Notes: generated from the letters alone by a model not told the origin. A DNA stretch of 64,000 nt from Liquorilactobacillus ghanensis DSM 18630 (GCF_001435235.1 NZ_AZGB01000025.1:1-64000), one strand, 5' to 3'; positions 1-8,320 are shown, counted from the first letter of the stretch. Translations and numbers: made by a program.

Positions 1-78
1 AGCAAGGCCCTGCACATTTGCTTATCGAAACTTTGTTCAGTTTTCAAAGGTCTACTATTTAAATAACATAGCTTTTAA
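1..78 (-). other. 5' leader of an rRNA operon lying beyond the left edge
   Basis: Read on the minus strand, this stretch contains CTTTGAAAACTGAACAAAG, a boxA-like sequence usual in Firmicute rRNA leaders and spacers. It lies directly downstream of two strong consensus promoters that point out of the window. No mature rRNA is inside the window, so the assignment to a 16S leader is inference. Confidence 0.6.
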
Positions 79-107
79 ATTATATAATATAAATCAAAAC
101 TAGTCAA
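79..107 (-). promoter_or_regulatory. rRNA-type promoter P2 (proximal)
   Basis: On the minus strand: -35 TTGACT (102-107), a 17-base spacer, and a perfect -10 TATAAT (79-84). With the upstream promoter it forms the tandem arrangement typical of Firmicute rrn operons. It fires toward the left edge. Confidence 0.75.
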
Positions 108-165
108 CAACTAATTTAGAATATTTATTTTTTAAAAGCTCAGTTGCTTAACAGCAACGTATTTA

Positions 166-194
166 ATAATACTATGCACTCTATATTTCGTCAA
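166..194 (-). promoter_or_regulatory. rRNA-type promoter P1 (distal)
   Basis: On the minus strand: -35 TTGACG (189-194), a 17-base spacer, -10 TATTAT (166-171). It sits about 87 bases upstream of P2 and just past the tyrS terminator. Confidence 0.7.
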
Positions 195-235
195 GGATTT
201 TTTTCAATCTCAGCTGTAAAATTTACCAAGACACT

Positions 236-290
236 AAAAAAAGCCAACTCCATTCCCGTTTTTATTAAATACGATAGGAATTTTGTCAGC
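236..290 (-). terminator. Intrinsic terminator of tyrS
   Basis: After the tyrS stop the minus strand can fold GCTGAC (285-290) against GTTGGC (243-248), with an inner ATTCC/GGAAT pairing. Seven T residues follow (236-242). It separates tyrS from the rRNA promoters. Confidence 0.65.
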
Positions 291-300
291 CAATAATTAA

Positions 301-1551
301 TTATTTAACTTCTGCTAAAAAGTACTTCTTCTTACCACGACGCACAATTACAAATTTACCGTCAAAATTAGCAGCCGGATCAATTTGATACTCTAAGTCG
401 CGAATTCGTTCACCATTGATATAAATAGCACCATTAGTTATATCTTCACGAGCTTGGCGTTTGGATTTTTCAATTGTCGCCTGTACCAACCAATCTACAA
501 TGTTTTTTTCTTCCGAACTAACAGTTACAGTCGGCATTTTTTTAAATCCTTGCGCAATCTCTGCCGCCGTCAATTGTTTAACATCGCCAGAAAATAGCGC
601 TTGAGAAATTCTTTCAGCCTGCTTGACGGCCTCTTTTCCATGAACAAACTCAGTGACCTCTTCTGCCAGTCGACGCTGTGCTTCACGTTTTTCTGGTTGT
701 GTTTTAACTTTCTCAGCTAATCCGGCAATTGTCTCCCGGTCTAAAAAAGTAAAGAACTTAAGATATTTAATCACGTCACGATCATCTTGATTCAACCAAA
801 ATTGATAAAATTCGTACGGTGTAGTTTTTTCGGCATCCAGCCAAATAGCACCACCAGCAGTTTTCCCAAATTTGGTACCATCAGCTTTCAACATTAACGG
901 AACCGTCAATGCATAAACCTGTGCCTGATTACCTTCCAATTTATGAATCATATCAATACCAGCTGTAATATTTCCCCACTGATCTGCCCCACCAATCTGC
1001 AGTTGCACATCATTGTGCTTATATAGATGGTAAAAATCAAGCGACTGTAAAATTTGATAAGTAAATTCGGTAAATGAGATACCAACTTCCAAGCGGCTGG
1101 AAATAACCTCTTTATTCAACATTGTATTAATATTAAATAATTTACCATAATCACGTAAAAAACCTAATAAATCAATTTTAGATAACCAATCATAGTTATT
1201 AAGAATTGTAATATTATCCTTACCAAATAATTTCTGCATCTGTTTTGTCTGGCAACGCTCATTGTAATGAACTTGTTCCATTGACTGTAAAACGCGTTCT
1301 GACTTTTTTCCAGATGGATCACCAATCGAACCTGTTCCTCCGCCGATTATAATATGTGCCCGATGTCCTGCCATTTGAAATCTTTTCAACATCATAAATG
1401 GAATTAGATGTCCAATATGCAAACTGTCACCAGTCGGATCAACACCGCAGTACAAGCCAACTGATTTTTCAGTCAATAATTTTCTTAAAGCCGCCTCATC
1501 AGACATTTGGTTAACTGCTCCACGCCACTTTAGCTCATCAATAATATCCAT
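301..1551 (-). CDS. tyrS: Tyrosyl-tRNA synthetase
   Basis: Class I aminoacyl-tRNA synthetase that charges tRNA-Tyr in the cytoplasm; 416 residues, usual for bacterial TyrRS. The HIGH-type motif is visible as HIGH within DSLHIGHLIPF, and the KMSKS-type loop reads KFGKT. The QIGGADQWGN tyrosine/ATP-binding segment is intact, and the C-terminal part resembles an S4 RNA-binding domain (KSKRQAREDITNGAIYING). The start is the ATG at 1551, preceded by AAGGAGG. The frame stays open 27 codons further, but only through the T-box leader, so that extension is rejected. Expression is expected to follow tRNA-Tyr charging through the T-box. Confidence 0.97.
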   Translation of the reverse strand: MDIIDELKWRGAVNQMSDEAALRKLLTEKSVGLYCGVDPTGDSLHIGHLIPFMMLKRFQMAGHRAHIIIGGGTGSIGDPSGKKSERVLQSMEQVHYNERCQTKQMQKLFGKDNITILNNYDWLSKIDLLGFLRDYGKLFNINTMLNKEVISSRLEVGISFTEFTYQILQSLDFYHLYKHNDVQLQIGGADQWGNITAGIDMIHKLEGNQAQVYALTVPLMLKADGTKFGKTAGGAIWLDAEKTTPYEFYQFWLNQDDRDVIKYLKFFTFLDRETIAGLAEKVKTQPEKREAQRRLAEEVTEFVHGKEAVKQAERISQALFSGDVKQLTAAEIAQGFKKMPTVTVSSEEKNIVDWLVQATIEKSKRQAREDITNGAIYINGERIRDLEYQIDPAANFDGKFVIVRRGKKKYFLAEVK

Positions 1552-1567
1552 AATTTCCTCCTTAAAT

Positions 1568-1802
1568 AAAAAAAGCCCCTCAAATCTCCAAATGAAGATC
1601 CAAGGGACGAAATATTCCGCGTTACCACCCAAGTTATCAGTAATTCTGATCAGCTTTTGTCATCTATATGGTGATGAATCCCACGAGCTCCATAGTGTAA
1701 TTCAAGATTAAGACCGGCCTGACTTTCAGCTACCGTCAGGTTCCTTATTTCCAAGAATCAATCTCTACTGCGCTACTTCAACGCTTCTACTACAAAATTA
1801 AG
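1568..1802 (-). promoter_or_regulatory. T-box leader of tyrS
   Basis: The minus-strand leader contains the canonical T-box sequence GGGTGGTAACGCG (1618-1630), followed by an intrinsic terminator (1568-1607: CCCTT/AGGGG hairpin and seven T). Stem I lies upstream, and a UAC triplet at 1697-1699 in GAATTACACT is a plausible tyrosine specifier codon. A -35-like TTGACA (1819-1824) overlaps the stop of the upstream regulator gene; the matching -10 is weak. Uncharged tRNA-Tyr should stabilise the antiterminator and allow tyrS transcription. Confidence 0.93.
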
Positions 1803-1819
1803 GTATTTTACTCCAAATG

Positions 1820-2287
1820 TCAATCTAGATCAGCTTTTTCTTTGCGTAATTTTAATTGACATTCTGGACACAAACCATAAACTTCATATTGACTATTAAA
1901 GACTTGATAGCCGGTTTTTTCCATTGCCTCTGTTTCCAATCGCTTGTAGCTTTTATCAAAAACATCGACAATCTTATTACAATTAACACAAATCACATGA
2001 TAATGTGGTTCTTCAAAATAATCATAACGCATGTGACCGCCGCTATCTGAAGCAATTTCAATAATCAAATTATGGTCAATCAGCAGCTGCAGCGTATTAT
2101 AAACTGTTGCCAAGCTTACACTGAAACCATTACCTCTAACATAATTAAAAATCATTTCAATTGAAGGATGCTCATGAGATGTCATTAAATATGATAAAAT
2201 AACTTGCCTTTGAGGTGTGTTTTTAATCTTGTATTCCCTTAACTTATTCGCAGCAGTCAACAGCGGTTTCTGTTCTTCTGCCATCAT
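1820..2287 (-). CDS. Fur/PerR-family metalloregulator
   Basis: DNA-binding repressor of the Fur superfamily, 155 residues. It has an N-terminal winged helix (NTPQRQVILSYL ... SLATVYNTLQLL), a metal-sensing segment (HMRYDY, PHYHVICVNC) and a second Cys pair (GLCPEC) making the structural zinc site. The residue after KIV is Asp, as in PerR, where Fur proteins normally have Glu, so by sequence it leans toward PerR. Yet its own upstream region carries a near-perfect Fur box. The start is ATG 2287 with AAGGAGG upstream; a second in-frame ATG follows at once. It probably controls itself and the iron transporter at 20.3-24.2 kb. Whether it senses iron or peroxide is open. Confidence 0.9.
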   Translation of the reverse strand: MMAEEQKPLLTAANKLREYKIKNTPQRQVILSYLMTSHEHPSIEMIFNYVRGNGFSVSLATVYNTLQLLIDHNLIIEIASDSGGHMRYDYFEEPHYHVICVNCNKIVDVFDKSYKRLETEAMEKTGYQVFNSQYEVYGLCPECQLKLRKEKADLD

Positions 2288-2319
2288 TCTGCAGCCCTCC
2301 TTGATGAGAAAATCATAAT

Positions 2320-2334
2320 TGATAATTATTCTCA
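2320..2334. promoter_or_regulatory. Fur box upstream of the Fur/PerR-family gene
   Basis: The minus-strand sequence TGAGAATAATTATCA matches the 7-1-7 Fur box TGATAATNATTATCA at all specified positions but one. It lies 33 bases before the start codon, which suggests autoregulation. Confidence 0.75.
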
Positions 2335-2394
2335 TTTCATTATACGACTAACTTCCATTAAAAGTCTATTAAAAAAATCGCTCATAGCTATTGT

Positions 2395-3576
2395 TTATTT
2401 TGCAGCAGCCATTTGTTGTTTAATTTGTTGAATCATTGATAGTTCTTCATCCGTCGGGATAATTAAAATTTTAACGGTCGAAGCAGCAGTTGAAATAAGG
2501 CCCTCTTTTCCTGCCTGATTTAATTTTGAATCCAGCTGGAAACCTAAAACAGCTAAACGATTAACAATTTCTTGACGTAAAAGCACATTATTTTCACCAA
2601 TACCACCAGCAAAAATCAACGCATCAGCTCCACCAAGTTCTGTAAAATAAGCGCCAACATATTTGACGATTCGATTAATAAAAATTTCAATAGCTAATCT
2701 AGCCCGCGGTTGTTCTTTGGCAGCAAGTAGATCACGCATATCCGGTGATATTCCGGAAATACCTAAAAGCCCGGATTTTTGATTTAAAATACGCAACACA
2801 TCTTCAACTGAACAATTTAACTTTTTCATTAAGTAGGGGATAATTGAGGGATCAACGTCACCAGCACGTGTACCCATTGTTACCCCTGTTAATGGCGCAA
2901 AACCCATCGAAGTATCAAAAGCCTGCCCGGTCTTTTCTGCCGCAACCGATGCTCCACTGCCCAAATGGAGTGTGATCATTTTTAAATCTGCATAAGGCTT
3001 AGCCAGCAATTCAGCCGCACGTCGCGAAATATAATCATGACTGATTCCATGCTCACCATAACGTCGAATCCCGAATTTTTTAGTATATTCATAAGGTAGA
3101 CTGTAAATAGCATTGGTTTCTGGTAATTTTGTGAAAAATTGACTATCAAAAACAGCATATTGCGGAACTTTTGGCAGTTCTTGTTGGACCAACTCAATAT
3201 ATTTGACTTCAGTCGGATTATGTAAAGGCGCAAAATCATTAAGTTGTTTCAATTCTGCAATTTTAGCGGCTGTCATCAATGTTGCTTGTTTAAAAACTGT
3301 ACTTCCGGCAACTACTCGGTGCCCTACAGCTGCAATTTCACTTAAATCTGTTACAAATTTAAATGACTGCAGTTGTGAAAAAATAAGTTTGGCAGCTGCC
3401 GGATATGATAAGCGATCATGCTTTTCAGTTACTTTTTTCCCTCCATATTTAACAGTTGAGACTGAACCAGTCATATTAATTCTTTCAATTAAACCGGCTG
3501 CAATAACTGTTAAATCTTCAAAAAGCTTCCATTTCACCGACGAACTTCCAGCATTTATAATTAAAAATTTTTTCAT
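2395..3576 (-). CDS. ackA: Acetate kinase
   Basis: Converts acetyl phosphate and ADP to acetate and ATP in central fermentation. It has 393 residues, as usual. The N-terminal phosphate-binding motif NAGSSSVKWKLF is present, as are GHRVVAG, the catalytic region HLGSGASV, the MGTRAGDVDP segment and the C-terminal FAGGIGENN. Two adjacent ATGs occur; the second (3576) lies 8 bases after GGAGG and is preferred, the first being at 3579. A -10-like TATAAT lies at 3602-3607. The gene is divergent from the CorA-type transporter, so the two share the 3577-3713 intergenic region. Confidence 0.97.
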   Translation of the reverse strand: MKKFLIINAGSSSVKWKLFEDLTVIAAGLIERINMTGSVSTVKYGGKKVTEKHDRLSYPAAAKLIFSQLQSFKFVTDLSEIAAVGHRVVAGSTVFKQATLMTAAKIAELKQLNDFAPLHNPTEVKYIELVQQELPKVPQYAVFDSQFFTKLPETNAIYSLPYEYTKKFGIRRYGEHGISHDYISRRAAELLAKPYADLKMITLHLGSGASVAAEKTGQAFDTSMGFAPLTGVTMGTRAGDVDPSIIPYLMKKLNCSVEDVLRILNQKSGLLGISGISPDMRDLLAAKEQPRARLAIEIFINRIVKYVGAYFTELGGADALIFAGGIGENNVLLRQEIVNRLAVLGFQLDSKLNQAGKEGLISTAASTVKILIIPTDEELSMIQQIKQQMAAAK

Positions 3577-3713
3577 CATAGTATCCTCCATTTGAAATTC
3601 TATTATATAACATCTAAATAATTCTTTCAGCATCTCTTAGTTGCATCAATCGTGCTCCTCCAACAAAAAAATGCTAAAATTTAACCAACAATCCAATATG
3701 AGGAGCTAATTAC

Positions 3714-4613
3714 ATGATTAACCGTTACTCAACTCAGCAATTTGAATGGTTAGACGTTACTGACCTGAATTCTGATGAACAACAGTTGCTGCTGGAAAAG
3801 CACCAAATCAAACAAGCAACTCTGGCTTATGCAACTGATACTCATGAACGAGCCCGTTATAGTCTTGACTTGCTTGATAATTCAGAAATGATTATTTTTA
3901 ACATTCCGCAAGCCGACAAAGAGCATCCTAATCAGTTTACTATCAGTCCAATCACCTTTTTAATAAAGAATCAGACATTATTTTCCTTTCATAGTAAAGA
4001 AACCAGCGGCTTAATTAAAAAAATACTGGCAACTGAGTCTAATGATTTACCAGTCGACACTTTTGTACTGCGAGTCTTATTTGATGGTGTCCAACATTAC
4101 CATCAAATAATTGAACACCTCTCTCAACAACGAGATGAATTTATAACTAAGCTGGATCACCGAATTCAAAATCGACAATTGATCGGTCTTTCAGAAATCG
4201 AAAAAAGTCTGGTATACATTTTAAGTGGCACTCAAACTAATTTACTACTACTAAAGAGCCTGAGTAAAAAGCATGCCGACTTAAGCAACAACAAAGATAA
4301 TCAGAAATTAATCGCTAAACTTTTGGTTGAAGCCAAACAAGCTGAACAAATGGCTAAAATTTCATTAGATGTAACTGAACGATTAAGTGCTACCTCAAAT
4401 AATCTGCTCAATAACAATTTAAATGATACCATGAAATTCTTAACTGTTTGGTCATTAGTATTGACAATTCCAACCATCACTACTGGTTTTTATGGAATGA
4501 ATACTGTTTTACCATTTTCTAAAAACCCTCAAACTTGGGTGTTGATCTGTTTAATTACTTTGTTGTTGATGTTGTTAGTCTTATATTATTTAAAAAAGCA
4601 TCGCTTTATTTAG
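3714..4613 (+). CDS. CorA-family divalent-cation transporter
   Basis: 299-residue membrane transporter of the CorA (2-TM-GxN) family, probably for Mg2+ or a related ion. A long acidic and coiled-coil-rich cytoplasmic domain precedes two C-terminal membrane helices (about 244-262 and 273-292). The diagnostic YGMN motif closes the first helix (GFYGMNT). The ATG follows GAGGAG. It is a single gene on the plus strand between divergent ackA and the Apf-like gene. Substrate choice among Mg, Co and Ni cannot be told from sequence. Confidence 0.92.
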   Translation: MINRYSTQQFEWLDVTDLNSDEQQLLLEKHQIKQATLAYATDTHERARYSLDLLDNSEMIIFNIPQADKEHPNQFTISPITFLIKNQTLFSFHSKETSGLIKKILATESNDLPVDTFVLRVLFDGVQHYHQIIEHLSQQRDEFITKLDHRIQNRQLIGLSEIEKSLVYILSGTQTNLLLLKSLSKKHADLSNNKDNQKLIAKLLVEAKQAEQMAKISLDVTERLSATSNNLLNNNLNDTMKFLTVWSLVLTIPTITTGFYGMNTVLPFSKNPQTWVLICLITLLLMLLVLYYLKKHRFI

Positions 4614-5042
4614 TTATTTCAGCAGGTCATTAAATAACAATTATTACAAGTTGCCTAATTTTTGTAATATTTGCCTAAACTAGCGTGATTTTTTCTAAAA
4701 AAAATAAATTGCAACAATTAATTTGGGATGTTTGCAATTTTTCAAAAGAAATTTCGTAATATTAGGGCTATAAAATATAAAATATTTTATAATTCTGAAC
4801 AGTTGATTGAAAACCGGTCTTATCAAGTTAAACGGCCATTCAAAAAGTAAATTCAGTCAAAAAGCAAAAATCATGTTACAAATGAAGCAGTTTTATTACA
4901 AATTCGGCGTAAAAAGTAACTTCACTGCTAATCGTTTGTTATATTCACCAGATATACTAGTCACTGTTGAATCGATTGGTTGACCACAAGTAATCAAATA
5001 ACTTGTTGGTCTTGTCAAAAAAACAGGAGTGAATATAAACAG
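4614..5042 (+). other. Long AT-rich 5' region of the Apf-like gene
   Basis: This 430-base stretch has no gene. It contains repeated TTACAAAT-like words (around 4873-4905). A stem-loop (4982-5011, GACCACAAGT against ACTTGTTGGTC) sits about 13 bases upstream of the ribosome-binding site. No confident -35/-10 pair was found. A long structured leader fits a highly expressed secreted protein, but this is inference. Confidence 0.45.
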
Positions 5043-5771
5043 ATGGACATAAAGAAAATTTTGTTATCAGCTGCAACAGTAACCGGGATGATGGCAGTTG
5101 GAACAGTAGCTGCTAACGCAGATACAGTAACCGTCAAGGCTGGAGATACAGTTTCCGTACTTGCCCATGAATATGGCACGACGGTTGATACTATCAAGCA
5201 ATCTAACCAGTTACAAAATGAAAATTTAATTTTTGTTGGTCAAAAGTTACAGATCAATGGAACAGCAACAACAACTAATCAAGTTGCCCCAGCTGTTCAA
5301 CAGCCAGCAACGAGTGTACAAAGCAGTACACCGTCTGCTACTCAGACACAGCAACCAGCACAGAGTACACAAAGTAGTACACCAGCTGCTGCTCAGTCTC
5401 AGCAACCAGCACAAAAAACACAAAGTAGCACACCAGCTGCCGCTCAATCACAACAGCCAGCACAGAGTACACAAAGTGCTCCAGCTGCCCCAGCTGCTAA
5501 ACAAACACAGCAGCCAGCTACTACAACTACAAACACAACTATCTCTTTAAGTGATAGCAGCGCACGTGATTGGATCGCTGCTCGTGAATCAGGTGGTTCA
5601 TATACAGCTACTAATGGTAATTACTATGGTAAATATCAATTATCTCGTTCATATTTGCATGGTGACTACTCAGCTGCTAACCAGGATCGCGTTGCCAACC
5701 AATATGTTGCAGCTCAATATGGTTCTTGGCAAGGTGCTGTTAGCCATTGGAAAGAATACGGCTGGTACTAA
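5043..5771 (+). CDS. Apf-like secreted LysM protein
   Basis: 242-residue extracellular cell-wall protein resembling lactobacillus aggregation-promoting factors. A signal peptide (1-26, ending ANA before DTVTV) precedes one LysM peptidoglycan-binding domain (about 27-71: VKAGDTVSVLAHEYGTT ... IFVGQKL). Next comes a Gln/Ser/Thr/Ala/Pro-rich linker of 17-residue repeats, then a C-terminal domain (about 166-242) with ARDWIAARESGGSY, YYGKYQLS and a terminal WKEYGWY. The Glu in RESGGSY matches the catalytic Glu position of Rpf/lysozyme-like transglycosylase domains. The start is ATG 5043 after AGGAG at long spacing (13 bases). It probably maintains cell shape or wall turnover; enzymatic activity is unproven. 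Confidence 0.9.
   Translation: MDIKKILLSAATVTGMMAVGTVAANADTVTVKAGDTVSVLAHEYGTTVDTIKQSNQLQNENLIFVGQKLQINGTATTTNQVAPAVQQPATSVQSSTPSATQTQQPAQSTQSSTPAAAQSQQPAQKTQSSTPAAAQSQQPAQSTQSAPAAPAAKQTQQPATTTTNTTISLSDSSARDWIAARESGGSYTATNGNYYGKYQLSRSYLHGDYSAANQDRVANQYVAAQYGSWQGAVSHWKEYGWY
5298..5507 (+). repeat. 51-base tandem repeats in the Apf-like linker
   Basis: Four in-frame units encode QQPA-x-S-x-QSSTP-type 17-residue repeats (three of 51 bases, the last of 57). They are nearly identical at the nucleotide level, so copy number may vary between strains. The linker probably spans the wall. Confidence 0.85.
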
Positions 5772-5795
5772 AATAATCAAGTGAAAATAATTTTC

Positions 5796-5838
5796 AAAGA
5801 GTTTTGAAGTCTTGGATGATTTCAAAGCTCTTTTTTTG
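5796..5838 (+). terminator. Terminator of the Apf-like gene
   Basis: AAAGAGTTTTGAA pairs with TTTCAAAGCTCTTT, followed by a T run (5832-5838). Confidence 0.88.
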
Positions 5839-5866
5839 TCTTTTTTCTCCTACCTTTTGACTCATA

Positions 5867-5898
5867 AAAAAAGAACTGCTGACGAAATAAGCAGTTCA
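5867..5898 (-). terminator. Terminator of the esterase gene
   Basis: On the minus strand GAACTGCT pairs with AGCAGTTC, followed by seven T. It converges on the Apf-like terminator. Confidence 0.88.
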
Positions 5899-5912
5899 CT
5901 AAAAAATAAGTA

Positions 5913-6572
5913 TTATTCTTTTTTACTCCAATTCAGCTTAGTCTCCCACTCATACGCATCCTGAATCATTTGTCGTGATACACTATGTCCAACATTGTAT
6001 TCATGGTAAACCGAGCTGTTGGTGTATGTCTTAAAGAATTTCGCTAATTGACGCCCCATATCGAGTGAAACGATACTATCTTTGTTTCCTTGCGAAATGA
6101 AAACAGCAGTTGCAACTTCCTGTAATTTTAAATGCTGCTTAGCCCAATCTGAAAGAAAATCAGGCAATTTGCCACTTAAAACCAATGCAGCTTGCAGCCA
6201 TTTAGGATGAAACGCCATCAACACTGTTGCTAATGTCGCACCTTGACTAAAACCAATTACTGCCAGCGGATGGTCTTCCAAGTGATTGCTTTTTAAAATT
6301 TCTTGTGTTTGTTCATAAATCTTCTGAGCTGCACTTTCTATTACTTCAGCTTCAGAACATTGATGGAACTCTGGAATATAATAAGCATAGCCATTGGTAT
6401 ATGGAACTGACCCTTGAAGATGCAATTCGATTACCTGTTGGTCAAAAATCGAGATCAACGGTCGTAAATCCAAATAGTTTGATCCTATTCCATGAAGCGT
6501 AATGACGACCGGTACATCTGTATGTGAGCTTAACTTTGAAGCTCCAATTAATTCATATTTTAAATCAACCAT
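5913..6572 (-). CDS. Alpha/beta-hydrolase (carboxylesterase/phospholipase type)
   Basis: 219-residue cytoplasmic serine hydrolase of the YpfH/carboxylesterase-2 type. The oxyanion region LHGIGSN, the nucleophile elbow GFSQGA, the acid (GNKDSIV) and the catalytic histidine (VGHSVS) appear in the right order, giving a complete Ser-Asp-His triad. The start is ATG 6572 with GGGGGAG upstream; an upstream in-frame extension lacks a ribosome-binding site. It is monocistronic, between converging terminators and a 30-base inverted repeat at 6656-6685. The substrate is unknown; short-chain esters are typical of relatives. Confidence 0.85.
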   Translation of the reverse strand: MVDLKYELIGASKLSSHTDVPVVITLHGIGSNYLDLRPLISIFDQQVIELHLQGSVPYTNGYAYYIPEFHQCSEAEVIESAAQKIYEQTQEILKSNHLEDHPLAVIGFSQGATLATVLMAFHPKWLQAALVLSGKLPDFLSDWAKQHLKLQEVATAVFISQGNKDSIVSLDMGRQLAKFFKTYTNSSVYHEYNVGHSVSRQMIQDAYEWETKLNWSKKE

Positions 6573-6655
6573 ATTAACTCCCCCACAAATTGTATTGCTA
6601 ATCAACCTGCTGACTGTTAACCAGTAAATCAAAATATACTTCTTTATTATGTATG

Positions 6656-6685
6656 CCAGAACAAACTATGTTAAATCTGTTCTGG
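6656..6685. repeat. Inverted repeat upstream of the esterase
   Basis: CCAGAACA and TGTTCTGG are perfect 8-base arms 14 bases apart. No T run follows, so an operator or RNA hairpin is as likely as a terminator for the downstream end of the wecB unit. Confidence 0.4.
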
Positions 6686-6742
6686 GAAGCTCAGCTAAAG
6701 GATTCTTACTGAAGCTGTTTTTATACTCATTAAGACTAGTAG

Positions 6743-7144
6743 CTAATGCATATCTCGAAAATCATTTAGATCAAGAATCTTCTCCTGATCAGATAAGCTC
6801 TTTTGAAACTTTTCAGGATCCTTGGCAATCATGCATTTGATGTGCTCTAAACTGTCAATAATTTCCCGCAGTTCATCAACTTCACGCCGAATTTTTTCAA
6901 TCCGTTCCGGGACTTGACTAACTGCCTGCAAATTAACCAGTTCTTCAACCATCTCTTGATATCTTAAAATTGCAAAAACGACGTTAATGTTAGAAGAAAT
7001 CGTCCGCGGATTTTCTTGATCAGGGTTTCTTTCAATTAAATTAAATAACTCCGGACAGTAGCGTAATGAAATTGTGTAACGCGGAAAGTACCGATGAAAA
7101 ACGTGTTCCTCGCATCTAAAGCCAAAACGATCTACATCTGTCAC
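6743..7144 (-). CDS. Uncharacterised coiled-coil protein downstream of wecB
   Basis: 133 residues, no recognised family. The first half is rich in aromatic and basic residues (FGFRCEEHVFHRYFPRY). The second half (about 60-120) is strongly charged and predicted to be helical or coiled-coil. It has no signal peptide or membrane segment. The start is GTG 7144, 6 bases after GGGGGAG. It begins only 27 bases after the wecB stop, so the two are probably cotranscribed and it may act in the same envelope polysaccharide pathway. That link is inferred from position alone. Confidence 0.65.
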   Translation of the reverse strand: MTDVDRFGFRCEEHVFHRYFPRYTISLRYCPELFNLIERNPDQENPRTISSNINVVFAILRYQEMVEELVNLQAVSQVPERIEKIRREVDELREIIDSLEHIKCMIAKDPEKFQKSLSDQEKILDLNDFRDMH

Positions 7145-7171
7145 TGTTCTCTCCCCCTTAACAAACAGGCT

Positions 7172-8320
7172 TTAACCGATCCAATCAGTTGGCCTTTGCT
7201 GTTCTAATTTAAAATAGTATTCAATTGCGGCAATAATTCTTTCAGCAGCATGTCCATCACCATATGGATTAGCAGCCTTTGCCATTGTTTGATACAATTT
7301 TGAATCCTTAGCCAGTAACTGCTGCATCATTTCAGCTACCACTGTCCGTTTTGTCCCCACTAATTTCAGAGTCCCAGCAGTGATGCCTTCTGGACGTTCA
7401 GTCGTATCACGCAAAACCAGTACTGGTTTGCCCAAAGCTGGTGCTTCTTCCTGCACACCACCGGAATCGGTCATGATAAAATAGCTTTTAGCACATAAAT
7501 TGTGAAAATCAATTACATCCAATGGTTTAACTAAATGAACACGCGGGTTATCTGCAAAAGCTGCTTGAGCCAGTGCTTGTACCTTAGGATTCAAATGAAC
7601 CGGGTAGATAACTTCAACGGTTGGATCCTGATGCAATACATCATTAACAGCTGCAAAAACCTGCTTCATTGGTAATCCCAAGTTTTCCCGGCGGTGCATT
7701 GTCAATAAAATTAAACGTTGACCTGGAGCAATTTTAGTCAGTGTTTCATGTTGATAATCTTCACTAACCGTTTGTTTTAACGCATCGATCGCTGTATTAC
7801 CAGTTACAAAAATTTTATCGGCTGAAATTTTTTGGGCTAATAAATTTTCCCGGCTTTTTTTCGTTGGTGCAAAATAAAGGTCACTCAAAACATCCGTTAA
7901 TTGCCGATTCATTTCTTCAGGAAATGGTGAATATTTGTTCCAAGTTCGCAATCCAGCTTCAACATGACCTAATGGTATCTTTTCATAAAAAGTAGCCAAG
8001 CTAGCTGCAAATGTCGTTGTTGTATCACCATGAACTAATACAATATCTGGTTTAACCTGTTGCAATAGTTTTTCAAGTTTTTGCAAAACATTGGCAGTAA
8101 TATCACTTAAAGTTTGATTTTGCTGCATCACTTGTAAATTATAATCAGCAGAAAGTTTAAATGCTGTCATTACCTGTTCCAACATTTCTCGATGCTGACC
8201 CGTTACCGTGACAATCGTTTCAAACTTATCAGGATGCTGCTGCAAAGAATAAATGATCGGCGCCATTTTAATTGCTTCTGGACGTGTTCCAAACACTGTC
8301 ATTACTTTTATCTTCTTCAA
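7172..8320 (-). CDS. wecB: UDP-N-acetylglucosamine 2-epimerase
   Basis: Non-hydrolysing epimerase that interconverts UDP-GlcNAc and UDP-ManNAc, feeding teichoic-acid linkage units or other envelope polymers. It has 382 residues. Visible motifs: FGTRPEAIKMAP at the N-terminus, VHGDTTTTFA, EAGLRT, TMHRRENLG, and the UDP-binding DSGGVQEEAP with RDTTERPEG. The start is TTG 8320 with GAGGTG upstream; an ATG six codons downstream is the alternative. The gene is also called mnaA. It heads a two-gene unit with the uncharacterised 133-residue protein. Confidence 0.95.
   Translation of the reverse strand: MKKIKVMTVFGTRPEAIKMAPIIYSLQQHPDKFETIVTVTGQHREMLEQVMTAFKLSADYNLQVMQQNQTLSDITANVLQKLEKLLQQVKPDIVLVHGDTTTTFAASLATFYEKIPLGHVEAGLRTWNKYSPFPEEMNRQLTDVLSDLYFAPTKKSRENLLAQKISADKIFVTGNTAIDALKQTVSEDYQHETLTKIAPGQRLILLTMHRRENLGLPMKQVFAAVNDVLHQDPTVEVIYPVHLNPKVQALAQAAFADNPRVHLVKPLDVIDFHNLCAKSYFIMTDSGGVQEEAPALGKPVLVLRDTTERPEGITAGTLKLVGTKRTVVAEMMQQLLAKDSKLYQTMAKAANPYGDGHAAERIIAAIEYYFKLEQQRPTDWIG

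Noticed and set aside
1552..1632. 27-codon N-terminal extension of tyrS
   Set aside because: It translates the T-box terminator and antiterminator; the real start has AAGGAGG directly upstream.
4860..4910. WalR-type binding site before the Apf-like gene
   Set aside because: TGTAAT and TGTAAC words are present but spaced 14 bases apart instead of 5.
5298..5507. CRISPR-like array
   Set aside because: The repeats are contiguous, in frame and coding; no spacers. No CRISPR array or cas gene was seen anywhere in the window.
5233..5550. Plus-strand frame overlapping the Apf-like linker
   Set aside because: A shadow of the repetitive linker in another frame; no start signal and no plausible protein.
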